From assembly GCF_001618955.1 (NCBI RefSeq), contig NZ_LVYV01000002.1, positions 1 to 64,000 on the forward strand: DNA of 64,000 bases, written 5' to 3'. Within the stretch, counting starts at the first letter, position 1. Each line of letters begins with the position of its first letter. The notes beneath the pieces are model-generated. The model had not been told where the DNA came from, did not search any database, and was given only the letters and a program-made list of their open reading frames with translations. The position numbers and the translations under genes are program-made. Source of the stretch: Tardiphaga robiniae (GTDB taxonomy: Bacteria > Pseudomonadota > Alphaproteobacteria > Rhizobiales > Xanthobacteraceae). Positions 1-7,997 of this stretch are shown here, one piece after another.

Positions 1-2
1 AC

Positions 3-152
3 GACGCCAACGCCTACAAGCAGCGCAATCGGATCGAGCGCTGCTTCTGTCGTCTCAAGCACTTCCGGCGCTTCGCCACACGCTATGACCGACGAACTTC
101 TCACTTCGCCGGCTTTATCCACCTCGCTGCAGCGATGATCTGGAGCCAATGA
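3..152 (+). mobile_element. C-terminal end of an IS5-type transposase (gene cut by the window edge)
   Basis: An open frame entering from the left edge encodes 49 residues ending ...AAAMIWSQ followed by TGA. It contains the segment YKQRNRIERCFCRLKHFRRF, which matches the E-containing C-terminal region of IS5-family DDE transposases (R-x-x-x-E-R-x-F-x-x-L-K). Whether the upstream part is intact cannot be seen here. No clear IS terminal inverted repeat was identified between its stop and the palindromic repeat that follows. Confidence 0.75.
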
Positions 153-184
153 ATGTCGATCCGTCCTAGAGCCTTTCTTTATCG

Positions 185-233
185 GAGCATGATCCGATCC
201 GAAAACCGGCATCCACTTTTCGGGATCATGCTC
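185..233. repeat. Palindromic intergenic repeat, GAGCATGATCC type
   Basis: The outer arms GAGCATGATCC (185-195) and GGATCATGCTC (223-233) are perfect inverted repeats, with inner CGAAAA/TTTTCG arms. A second copy with the same architecture lies at 26768-26816. Such elements are common between genes in Bradyrhizobium relatives. The last base overlaps the stop codon of the DUF2336 gene. Confidence 0.8.
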
Positions 234-1210
234 TAGCGCCCCGACGAATTCCGCGTCACGCGCGTGATATCCTCGCCTGGCTGAACGCTCGGCCGTGCCT
301 GTGGCACGCTTGGCCGCGCGCGCTGCCGCTCATCATCATAGAGCGCGGGGCGGAACTTGGCGCGCGTCGCTGCCATATGCGCGCCGCGCCAGGCGGCCAC
401 CATGATCAGTGCCGAGCGCTCGCTCAGCACGTCATACATGCGCGCGATCCGGTAGACATTGGTCACGGACGTGCCGAATTCCGGATTGAGGAACAGCAAC
501 ACGCGCTGGAAGATGTCGCTCCGCATGCCGAGCGCCTTGGCGCAGCAGGCGAGGGGCTCGCCGCCGGGGTCGCTCACGACCTGCTCGGCAATGGCGGCAG
601 GCAGCATCAAGGCTTCGCTCAGCTCGCGCGCAAAGTTGTCGCGGTCTTCGGCGAAGGCGGCCATTTCAAGAATGTGCATGGCGCGTGCGGCGCGCGCTTG
701 CGGAATCCGGGCGGAGGATCGCAGCGGCGTTTCGGCGAGATTATGCAGGATCTGCGCACGCTCGCTGCTTGATGCGGCAAAGAACAGCGTGCTGATCTCG
801 GACGCGTCCCTGGGTGCCATGGCCATATTGGCGGCGACACGCATCTGCGCTTCGCTCGGCTGCTTCACGGTCGGCGCAAGAGATTCTGCGGCGGAAATGG
901 GCTGCGCGAGCGGCACCGATTGGCCGGGTTCGGTCGGGCGCAGATTGAGCCGATTAAGGATCGCGCGCGGGGTGTTCGGATAGATCGACAGCCGCGCGCG
1001 CACCGCGGCGCGGGTGGCGTCGTCGACCTGATCGATCAGGCGCGCGGTGAGTTCGACGAACTGCTTCTCTTCGTCGATCGTATGGTTCGGTGCCTGGACA
1101 TAAAGATCCGTCAGCACGCGCAACAGGGTCGGTCGCACGTCCACACCTTCGCGACGCGAGAGCGTCAGCAATCCGTCAAAGCCCGGAAACATAGGAGGTG
1201 AGGCAGGCAT
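233..1210 (-). CDS. DUF2336 domain-containing protein
   Basis: 325-residue soluble protein. The N-terminal segment (FDGLLTLSRREGVDVRPTLL, then LTDLY...IDEEKQFVELTARLIDQVD) and the helical repeats that follow fit the DUF2336 family, a helical, HEAT-like family common in Alphaproteobacteria whose role is unknown. No signal peptide, membrane segment or catalytic motif is visible. The C-terminal 30 residues are basic and proline-rich, probably disordered. It is monocistronic: the next gene on this strand starts about 100 bases upstream. The ATG at 1210 lacks a good Shine-Dalgarno sequence and an in-frame ATG at 1192 is an alternative. Confidence 0.75.
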   Translation of the reverse strand: MPASPPMFPGFDGLLTLSRREGVDVRPTLLRVLTDLYVQAPNHTIDEEKQFVELTARLIDQVDDATRAAVRARLSIYPNTPRAILNRLNLRPTEPGQSVPLAQPISAAESLAPTVKQPSEAQMRVAANMAMAPRDASEISTLFFAASSSERAQILHNLAETPLRSSARIPQARAARAMHILEMAAFAEDRDNFARELSEALMLPAAIAEQVVSDPGGEPLACCAKALGMRSDIFQRVLLFLNPEFGTSVTNVYRIARMYDVLSERSALIMVAAWRGAHMAATRAKFRPALYDDERQRARPSVPQARPSVQPGEDITRVTRNSSGR

Positions 1211-1315
1211 GGCATACGCTTACTAAGGGAACCTTGCCTCAAATTATCGCGGACGCATTAATATGTGTTTAACCATGGGCCGCTGGCCGAGCAGATCCGA
1301 TTCCGACGAGTCGCT

Positions 1316-2350
1316 TCAGGCCTGAGCGTTGTAATATTGCGGCATCTCGCGCGGCCTGATGGCCCGTTCGGCCCGGCGGCCCATGAAATACACGCCTGAC
1401 GCCGCGTCGGCGCGGGCACGCGAGCGGCCGAGGCGATCGAAGTAGCGCAGCCAGAAGAATGGCAGGGTGAAGAGGCGCGAGAATTTGTCGCCGGCGCCCA
1501 GCGTGCGTGAAAAATACCGGATCGACCAGAGCAGGCCGATACCGGCGCCATTGACGGCTCCGGCATCGATCTCGGTGAATTTCTTGAACAGCCAGCGATG
1601 TCCGCTTTGCGTGAAGCGCGAGAAGTCATAGGCGCGTTCGTGCACCTGCTGCATGAAGGGCGTCTCGGCATAGACAATGCCGTTCTGGCGCAGCACCCGA
1701 TGGATTTCGGCCGCGACGGTGGCCGGCTCCAGAACGTGTTCGAGCACAGCCTGAATCCAGACGCCGTCAAAGGTCGCGTCCTCGAATGGCAGCTTGTGCG
1801 CATCAGCGACCAGCGCGGTGTTGTCGGTGGAGAACACGTCGGTTCCGACGACTTCGACATCCGGATCATCGTAGAGGCAGTCCGCACCGGAGCCGACGGT
1901 GCCACCGCCGACAACGAGCACGACGGGTCTCGCAGTCTCCTGCTTGAGAAGGTCGAGGAATTTCTCGCAGTTTTTGGCCGCGACAGGATTTTCACCAAAC
2001 GTGAAGCGATGCAGGCGCGTACCGATCGATTGGCCGGCGACATCCCGCGGCATCACCGAGCCATTGTCGCGATGATACAGGCGGCGGTCGAACACGCTGG
2101 ACTCGAAGTCAATGAGTACCGGCTGCCCATCGACAACCGGGAATCCGGCGTCGCTGTAGTCACAATTGTAGTTCACGCAAGACGGCTTGGTCTGAATGTC
2201 GGAGATCGACGAGCCGCAGCGCGGACAGCGCATGCGGAATTTCCAGTCCGTAGAATGGGAGCATTCCATCAGGGTTCCAACGATGTCGCTCATGAAAAAA
2301 TGCGTCCCTATATCATTCCACTTTTGGTCGATGCTGCGACGCCCAATCAT
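1316..2350 (-). CDS. SAM-dependent methyltransferase with N-terminal zinc-ribbon (Trm112-like) segment
   Basis: About 344 residues. The N-terminus has a CPRCG...CVNYNC cysteine cluster followed by GFPVVDGQPVLIDF, a Trm112-like pattern that probably binds zinc. The class I Rossmann fold follows: motif I VVLVVGGGTVGSG, acidic VVGTDVF, then LPFEDATFDGVWIQAVLEHV and a LRQNGIVYAETPF post-motif, typical of Methyltransf_11. The substrate is unknown; sugar, lipid or small-molecule O-methylation are possible. The frame stays open to 2902, but that upstream part is low complexity. The ATG at 2350 has a nearby TTGAGGAA; ATGs at 2371, 2293 and 2269 are alternatives. Confidence 0.75.
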   Translation of the reverse strand: MIGRRSIDQKWNDIGTHFFMSDIVGTLMECSHSTDWKFRMRCPRCGSSISDIQTKPSCVNYNCDYSDAGFPVVDGQPVLIDFESSVFDRRLYHRDNGSVMPRDVAGQSIGTRLHRFTFGENPVAAKNCEKFLDLLKQETARPVVLVVGGGTVGSGADCLYDDPDVEVVGTDVFSTDNTALVADAHKLPFEDATFDGVWIQAVLEHVLEPATVAAEIHRVLRQNGIVYAETPFMQQVHERAYDFSRFTQSGHRWLFKKFTEIDAGAVNGAGIGLLWSIRYFSRTLGAGDKFSRLFTLPFFWLRYFDRLGRSRARADAASGVYFMGRRAERAIRPREMPQYYNAQA

Positions 2351-2467
2351 GTTCCTCAAGGCGGCCAGCATATGGCGGCATGGCGGCGTTAACATGCTGT
2401 TAACCATGACTGTCCTTAATGACGGTGCGTCGGCAAAACGGGCGAAGCGGCGCGGAGAGACTGGATA

Positions 2468-2674
2468 ATGAGCACCATCATCAAGTTCCCGGCGGATGCG
2501 GCAGCGCGCAGGCTGGGTGTGAATGTGGCGCCGTCTCCCCGCGAAACCTCCGCAGAAATCCTGATCCTGCCGGTGATTCGAATCGAGCGTCAGATCGACG
2601 ACAGCAATGGTGGCAGCGGCCCGGAAGAGGGCACTGCGCCGGGACGCCGCCGCAAGCGCCGCGCCCGTTCCTGA
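2468..2674 (+). CDS. Small conserved hypothetical protein (68 aa)
   Basis: 68 residues beginning MSTIIKFPADAAARR and ending in the basic run RRRKRRARS. GGAGAG lies about 10 bases before the ATG. The gene is divergent from the methyltransferase gene and 16 bases before the following lipoprotein gene, so the two are probably co-transcribed. The N-terminal motif resembles small proteins seen repeatedly in Bradyrhizobium-type genomes. It has no membrane segment or recognisable domain and its function is unknown. Confidence 0.6.
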   Translation: MSTIIKFPADAAARRLGVNVAPSPRETSAEILILPVIRIERQIDDSNGGSGPEEGTAPGRRRKRRARS

Positions 2675-2690
2675 TCCAGGATCCAGCACC

Positions 2691-3470
2691 ATGTCGGCGA
2701 TATCCCAACCGAACCGGATACGGCTTCGGCGCCTGACTCCATCCCTGACAGTCGTCACCTTGATCGGCTGTGCGCTCGGCGGCTGCGCCGGCGGCGATTT
2801 CGGCCGCACCCGCAACAATGCGGTGACCGACGATATGCATCGCTGGATCGGCGTCGAGGCCACTGGCAGCGTCGGCCTGAAGTCGTCGGAATTCCAGCTC
2901 ACCGATCTCGAGCGCCAGTTGCGCGATCTCGCTTATCCGCTGATCGAGCCGCCGCATTCGCGCCCCCTGTGGAAGAGCGTGTTCGGTGACTACAAGCCGA
3001 TCGCATCGCCATGGCGGCAGAACGTCACCTACGATCGCACGGCCTATGGCCGGCTCCTGATCGACGAGCCGCATCGCTCGCATACGTCCCGCTACAGCGT
3101 GCTGATGGACGACGCGCGCGACGACATCCTGCGCTTCGAGGCCTTCTATTCGACGGCTGCGAAAGTCATCGAACTCGATCGCAAACGCAATGCCAGCCTG
3201 AAACTGGTGTCGGCGCTGGAGCCGAAGGAGCGTGCCGACGCCATCGCACGCATGGATGAGAACGCGCTGATCGTGCAATGGGTCGAGCAATGTCTGCAGC
3301 GCCGGGTGTCGTCCTATAAGTGGGCGCTGGAACGCATGGTGATCCACGCCCCCGATGGCATGGCATCGGGGGCCGATATGCTGATCGGCGAATTGGCGGC
3401 GCAGACCACGGCCATGGCCGGCAGCCTCACGCCGGTTCGCCCCGGCAAGGTGCTCCAGGTCGGCGGATAG
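2691..3470 (+). CDS. Putative lipoprotein of unknown function
   Basis: 259 residues from the ATG at 2691. A basic N-terminus (NRIRLRRLTPS) and a hydrophobic stretch lead to the lipobox LGGC, so it is probably an exported lipoprotein. The mature part is soluble and mostly helical, with several Arg-rich amphipathic segments, and shows no domain I can name. It lies directly behind the 68-aa gene. The open frame extends upstream to 2607, but the start at 2691 places the signal sequence at the N-terminus and was chosen for that reason. Confidence 0.65.
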   Translation: MSAISQPNRIRLRRLTPSLTVVTLIGCALGGCAGGDFGRTRNNAVTDDMHRWIGVEATGSVGLKSSEFQLTDLERQLRDLAYPLIEPPHSRPLWKSVFGDYKPIASPWRQNVTYDRTAYGRLLIDEPHRSHTSRYSVLMDDARDDILRFEAFYSTAAKVIELDRKRNASLKLVSALEPKERADAIARMDENALIVQWVEQCLQRRVSSYKWALERMVIHAPDGMASGADMLIGELAAQTTAMAGSLTPVRPGKVLQVGG

Positions 3471-3478
3471 CTGGACGT

Positions 3479-3512
3479 GTAGGGTTGATTACGCTTCGCT
3501 AATCCGCGCTAC
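3479..3512. repeat. Imperfect palindrome overlapping a gene end
   Basis: GTAGGGTTGATTA and TAATCCGCGCTAC are inverted repeats (10 of 13 positions) around CGCTTCGC. It looks like the GTAGGG...CTAC repetitive palindromes scattered through rhizobial genomes. It supplies the last seven codons and the stop of the fatty acid hydroxylase gene on the minus strand. Confidence 0.55.
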
Positions 3513-4469
3513 GGCGTCGGACGTTTCCACTGGCTTCACCTGATCGTCCGGCACGGTCTGGCGGCCAAGAATCTGCCGCGCGCCCTTGCGCGAAAATGGC
3601 TGCGCGATCTGTCCCAGAAAATCCGATGCAACCTTGCCGCTGATGCCGAGCCGGTCCGGCGACGCCTTGGCGGGATTGAGATAGGTGCCGAACACATGGT
3701 CCCACACCATGATGTTCTCGCAATAATTGCTGTTGCCTTCCTTCAGCGTCTTTGAATGATGCCAGCGATGCAGTTTTGGCGTCGCAAAGATCGGATCGAA
3801 CAGCGCCGTGCGCGTCTCCACATTGCAATGGGTGAGCAGGCCCGTGATGGCCGTCACCGCGCCGACCCACAGGAAGACCGGCAGCGGCGCATCGAGCAGG
3901 TAGAGCGGCGCCTGGCTGAGCGCCATCTTGATCAGCGAGTCGATCACGTGGAAGCGTCCGGTATTCACCACCCAGAGCCGGACCACGCTGTGATGAAGCG
4001 CATGAAAGCGCCAGAAGAACAGGTTTTCATGCGCGATCCGGTGTGACCAGTAGAGGCCGAATTCGGCAATCACCAGCGCGAGCACGACCTGCGCGATCAG
4101 CGGCCACTGTGTGGGCCACAGATGCGAGGCGTGATCGTCCGCGCGCGTCAGGGTCGCCATCGCCATCGGAGCGATCGCGGTGGCGGCGACAGCCAGTTGC
4201 GCCGTGCCCTTGGTCAGCAGCGTATGCCCGATGTCATTCAGCGTTTCGCCATCATGCTGCAGCCATTCCTCACGATGCGGCATCAGCCGTTCGAGGGCGA
4301 CGATGGCGAGAAACAGCGCGGCATAGACGATATTGAACCAGAACAGCGGCGCAGCGCTGGCGAAGGCCATGCCGGCACCGAGCAGCGCCCCGAAATACAG
4401 CAGCGGCCACCAGATCAGGGACAGGAAATAGCTGGCGGCCGTATCGGACGGCTCTTGGTCGTGTTGCAT
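3489..4469 (-). CDS. Fatty acid hydroxylase / sterol desaturase superfamily membrane protein
   Basis: 326 residues with several hydrophobic helices. It carries the diiron histidine clusters of the superfamily: HRIAHE (about residue 146), HALHH (about 160) and LHRWHHS (about 235). Members hydroxylate or desaturate lipid carbon chains at the inner membrane using O2; the exact substrate cannot be read from sequence. It is monocistronic and convergent with the lipoprotein gene. The C-terminal residues VARISEA come from a repetitive palindrome (3479-3512), so the natural C-terminus may once have been different. Confidence 0.85.
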   Translation of the reverse strand: MQHDQEPSDTAASYFLSLIWWPLLYFGALLGAGMAFASAAPLFWFNIVYAALFLAIVALERLMPHREEWLQHDGETLNDIGHTLLTKGTAQLAVAATAIAPMAMATLTRADDHASHLWPTQWPLIAQVVLALVIAEFGLYWSHRIAHENLFFWRFHALHHSVVRLWVVNTGRFHVIDSLIKMALSQAPLYLLDAPLPVFLWVGAVTAITGLLTHCNVETRTALFDPIFATPKLHRWHHSKTLKEGNSNYCENIMVWDHVFGTYLNPAKASPDRLGISGKVASDFLGQIAQPFSRKGARQILGRQTVPDDQVKPVETSDAVARISEA

Positions 4470-4603
4470 GGAGGCCCCGCATTCGCGCCGATTCGTGGGT
4501 CGGCGATGGATGCGGAGCTTCGCTGCGGGAGATTGCAGGCAGATTACGCCAGAGGGCTCCCTGGACGTTTTCCATGCGCAATAACGTCACGGCCGAGGTC
4601 GCC

Positions 4604-5422
4604 TTACAGCTGATAATTCACGCCGATGCGGACGATATTGCCGGTGATGTCCGAATCGACACCAATCATTTTTGTCCCCCGCCAAAAGGTGTTGCTGGTC
4701 AGCGTGGTCGCCGTATTGCCGATGGTCCCGAGATTGAAATGCAGATACTCGATCTTCGCCGTCCAGTTCGATGCAATCTTCGTTTCCAGGCCGCCGCCGA
4801 TCGTCCAGCCGACCAGCGTCTCTGACGCGGTGCCGGTGGAGCAGAGAACGTTTCTGGCACAGGGTTGTGTCGGTTCTGGCACAATACCGGTCGAGACCTT
4901 GGCCTGTCCGTAAGCGAGACCACCGGTAGCAAATAGCAGCGTATCCGGTGTTGCCAGATAGCCCAGTCGCGCGCGTGCCGTGCCGAACCATGACAACTCG
5001 GTCGTGTGGCTGGTCAGGGTTGCGGGATTGGCACCGATTTCCGGCGCGTCGTAGGTGGCAGTGCTGGCCGACCTGGCATAGGAGAAGTCGGCTTCGAGGC
5101 CGGTGACCCATTGGCCGAATTGCCAGTTGTAGCCAATTTCGCCGCCGCCGATGGCACCGCTGAGGCGTGAATCAAGCGCGCGCGGCATCGAACCTTGTGA
5201 CTGGAAAAAGGGAATGAAGACCGTGTCGATCGCCGAAATGCTCGAAGCGCTTTCGGCCCAGCGATAGCCGACGGTGCCGCCGATATAGGCGCCGGCCCAG
5301 CCTGGCAGTGGAGCAGGCGCCGCTTTGTAATGCGGTTGAGCGAGATTGTCTGCGGACAACGCCGGAGTTGATGCCAACAGAACGCAACCAATTACGCAGA
5401 CGAATTTCGCAGATGTCGACAT
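4604..5422 (-). CDS. Outer-membrane beta-barrel protein (Omp25/Omp31-like porin family)
   Basis: 272 residues from the ATG at 5422, which is preceded by GGAGAG. The signal peptide MSTSAKFVCVIGCVLLASTPALSA is followed by WAGAYIGGTVGYRW, the usual first strand of alphaproteobacterial Omp25/31-type barrels. The rest is alternating amphipathic strands (GEIGYNWQFGQWVTGLEADFSY; ARLGYLATPDTLLFATGGLAYG) ending GNIVRIGVNYQL. It is an eight-stranded barrel in the outer membrane with a likely structural role. An in-frame ATG at 5473 would add residues before the signal peptide and is less likely. Confidence 0.85.
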   Translation of the reverse strand: MSTSAKFVCVIGCVLLASTPALSADNLAQPHYKAAPAPLPGWAGAYIGGTVGYRWAESASSISAIDTVFIPFFQSQGSMPRALDSRLSGAIGGGEIGYNWQFGQWVTGLEADFSYARSASTATYDAPEIGANPATLTSHTTELSWFGTARARLGYLATPDTLLFATGGLAYGQAKVSTGIVPEPTQPCARNVLCSTGTASETLVGWTIGGGLETKIASNWTAKIEYLHFNLGTIGNTATTLTSNTFWRGTKMIGVDSDITGNIVRIGVNYQL

Positions 5423-5657
5423 CAAGCTCTCCAGATACGTCGGGGCGTGAATTCCAGATACGAAAGCCCTCACGCAGCAGGTCTTTCGGCAGGCGCATCC
5501 GGATCACCCGGAGTCGCCGTCGCCACTGCTACGCGTGGCGGAATTCCGTGTCGTCACCCCGAAGTATGATGTGGTAAAATATGCTGCGTGTGCGCGTCCG
5601 GAAATTGACTTCGATCTCGCCCTGCCACACCAGAGCGCGCGCAATCACGGATTTGGA

Positions 5658-6797
5658 ATGTTCATGGACGTTGTCGACAATGACGTACTCTCTTCAATCA
5701 TCGGAGATATCTACGACTGCGTTCTGAACCGTGAGGGATGGTCGAGTGTTCTCACCCGCATCACGCAGACGATGGATGCGGCCTACACCACGATTGCGCT
5801 GGCTGGCACGTCGGACAATCACGGCCGGTTTGCTGCCCAGTCGCCCTGGGATGCCGAGCGCATGCGCGCGCTGCAGGACTACAGTTTCGATGCTATTCCG
5901 GGCCTGAAAGCTGCGGTGGTCGGCGATATCGATACGCCTGTATCGACGCTCTCGCTGATGCCCGAAAGTGAATTGCAGCAGACCGCGTTCTTTCGCAATT
6001 GGGCCGAACCGCAGGGATTGCGCGAAGGATGCATTGTCAAATTCGTTCATACGCCGGATCGCATCGGTCTGCTCGGCTGCACCACCTGGGCGGACAAGGC
6101 TGCCGTATCTGCCGAGGATCAACGGTTTCTGACCTTGCTGTCTCCGCATTTGCGCAGGGCGGCGATGATCAGCGACCTGCTCGATGACGTGCGCGTGACG
6201 GCGCATCTGTTTCGCGAATCCCTCGAGAACCTTGCTGTGCCCGTCGTGCTGACCGACGCGGTCGGATCGGTGCTCCATGCCAATGCAAGTGCCGAACGCA
6301 TGTTTGCAACGGATGGTCCGATCCTGCGTCAGGGGCGAACCATTCAGGCGCAGAACGCATTGATGGGCGATGCCTTGTTGCAGGCGATCGCAAGCGCTGC
6401 ATCTGACCTCTCGCTCGGCGGCAAAGGCATTGGCTTGCCAGTGTCGGCGGCAGGGCAACCGCCCGCTGTCGCCTATGTCTTGCCTTTGACTGATGGTACG
6501 GCGCGCGCCGCTTTCCGCCCCGCATGTGCGGCCGTCTTCGTCTCGACAACGACCTCGGCCTCTCCAATGCCGGAGGCCGTGTTGACGACGCTGTTCGAGC
6601 TCACGCCCGCCGAAGCGCGCGTGCTCGTGAGCGCCGGAAAGGGGCTCAACCCGTCCCAGACTGCTACTTTGCTTGGGATCTCAGAGAATACGCTGAAGAC
6701 ACATCTCAACCGGATCTACGCCAAGACCGGCAGGTCACGGCAGGCTGATCTCGTGAAGCTCGTGGCGGATATCGGCACGCCGCTGGCAACGGGATAG
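5658..6797 (+). CDS. LuxR-type helix-turn-helix transcriptional regulator
   Basis: About 379 residues. The C-terminal 65 residues are a LuxR/GerE helix-turn-helix (LTPAEARVLVSAGKGLNPSQTATLLGIS...LKTHLNRIYAKTGRSRQADLV). The N-terminal 300 residues contain a PAS-like middle (VVLTDAVGSVLHANASAERMF), suggesting ligand or redox sensing. The signal is unknown. The gene stands alone, divergent from the outer-membrane barrel gene, and could regulate it. Two start codons (5658 and 5664) are close together; the open frame runs further upstream without a convincing ribosome-binding site. Confidence 0.8.
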   Translation: MFMDVVDNDVLSSIIGDIYDCVLNREGWSSVLTRITQTMDAAYTTIALAGTSDNHGRFAAQSPWDAERMRALQDYSFDAIPGLKAAVVGDIDTPVSTLSLMPESELQQTAFFRNWAEPQGLREGCIVKFVHTPDRIGLLGCTTWADKAAVSAEDQRFLTLLSPHLRRAAMISDLLDDVRVTAHLFRESLENLAVPVVLTDAVGSVLHANASAERMFATDGPILRQGRTIQAQNALMGDALLQAIASAASDLSLGGKGIGLPVSAAGQPPAVAYVLPLTDGTARAAFRPACAAVFVSTTTSASPMPEAVLTTLFELTPAEARVLVSAGKGLNPSQTATLLGISENTLKTHLNRIYAKTGRSRQADLVKLVADIGTPLATG

Positions 6798-6819
6798 CTG
6801 ATGGCGCGATAGCGAGCGC

Positions 6820-7398
6820 TCAGCGCTTGCCCTTCACCGGCGCAGCCGGCGGATCGGTCTGCACCCGACAATTCGATGCGGCGAGGGATGCCTGGGCCTG
6901 AATCATCAGGCCGGGTTCGGCGGCGAGCGCCTTCAGCACGATCAGGCCGGTCGCGGTCGGCGAGTCGATGATGAGGCGGTCGGCGGACGTGACGTCCTCT
7001 TCCTCGGGCAGCGCTTCGTGCTGCGCCTCGGTCATCAGATCGAGCTCGATGACGCGGCGGCCGGCGGAGCGGTCGTTGATCGCGTAGTAAGCGACGTCGC
7101 TGCGGGTGTAGAACGACACCGATGTGTAGGACTGGCTGACCGGCACGGTGAGCTTGATCGGTCCTTTGGCCAGATCGTAGCGGCAGACGGCCATGGCGAA
7201 GGCCGGGTCCATGAACGGCAACAGCGCATTGGCCGGCTCGGTCTGCGGCAGCGGCGACACCGTATTCTCCTTGGTGACCGAGGAGAGCCGCGAATAGGCG
7301 TCTTGCGTTGCGATGCGCGGTAGTGCCAGCACGCTGACAAGATGCACGATGCCGCCAAGCACGACACCGCCGATGAGCGCGAACATCAGCCGGATCAT
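6820..7398 (-). CDS. DUF1254-type membrane-anchored protein
   Basis: 192 residues with an N-terminal transmembrane anchor (MIRLMFALIGGVVLGGIVHLVSVLAL), then a periplasmic domain containing PFMDPAFAMAVCRYDLAKGPIKLTVP and SVSFYTRSDVAYYAIND, typical of DUF1254. It starts inside the end of the DUF1214 gene (4-base overlap), so the two are translationally coupled. In many bacteria DUF1254 and DUF1214 are parts of one protein; here they are separate subunits. The function is unknown; position behind PBP1A suggests an envelope role. Confidence 0.75.
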   Translation of the reverse strand: MIRLMFALIGGVVLGGIVHLVSVLALPRIATQDAYSRLSSVTKENTVSPLPQTEPANALLPFMDPAFAMAVCRYDLAKGPIKLTVPVSQSYTSVSFYTRSDVAYYAINDRSAGRRVIELDLMTEAQHEALPEEEDVTSADRLIIDSPTATGLIVLKALAAEPGLMIQAQASLAASNCRVQTDPPAAPVKGKR

Positions 7399-7973
7399 GG
7401 GCAGCTCACCGTGGCGATGGCGGGCATAGGCGCGTCTTTCTGCGTTCGGGTGGCAACGCCAACCGGCGTATCGTACAGCCGCAGCATCAACACATAGCGT
7501 TCCAGCGCGCTGGTCGGCAGCCAGTTGCCGGCGCGCGAGCGTGCAGCGATGCGGATCTCGAACGCGCCGTCGGCATTGCGCACCACTTCCTGGCTGGTGA
7601 AGCCGTAGCGCTGCAATGTGTTGGGCACCAGACGGCCCTTGGTGTCATAGAGTGAGAGCGTCCAGAAGCGCGCCGCCGGTGTCACGCCTGACACGACGAT
7701 ATCGCAGCGACCGTCCAGCGGCTTTTTCTTGTCGTCGGTGGTGGCAGTGAAGGTGACGCCGTCGCCGGTGCCGATCGGCAATTCGCCCGATCGTGCAATG
7801 GACGCACGCGCATAGGGATCGATCTCGCTGGTGCCGGTGCGCGGGCGCGCAGTCCATGCACCGATCGTGAGTGTGCCAAGGTCTGTGCCGCGGGTCGCGG
7901 TGGTCCAGGTCAGACCGAGACCGACAGCAGTGGCGATCGCGAGCGCCAGGAGCGTGAGGAAGATCAGCCGCAC
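7395..7973 (-). CDS. DUF1214-type membrane-anchored protein
   Basis: 192 residues: an N-terminal membrane anchor (MRLIFLTLLALAIATAVGLGL) and a periplasmic DUF1214 domain recognisable by DPYARASIARSGELPIG and FWTLSLYDTKGRLVPN, ending LMLRLYDTP...P. Partner of the overlapping DUF1254 gene. It begins 24 bases after the PBP1A gene, so PBP1A-DUF1214-DUF1254 is probably one operon. The family has no firmly established biochemical role. Confidence 0.78.
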   Translation of the reverse strand: MRLIFLTLLALAIATAVGLGLTWTTATRGTDLGTLTIGAWTARPRTGTSEIDPYARASIARSGELPIGTGDGVTFTATTDDKKKPLDGRCDIVVSGVTPAARFWTLSLYDTKGRLVPNTLQRYGFTSQEVVRNADGAFEIRIAARSRAGNWLPTSALERYVLMLRLYDTPVGVATRTQKDAPMPAIATVSCP

Positions 7974-7997
7974 GTGCGCACCGTCATGATAGCAGCT

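Noticed and set aside
2351-2902. Long N-terminal extension of the methyltransferase frame
   Set aside because: The translation is low complexity and it overlaps two plus-strand genes with ribosome-binding sites.
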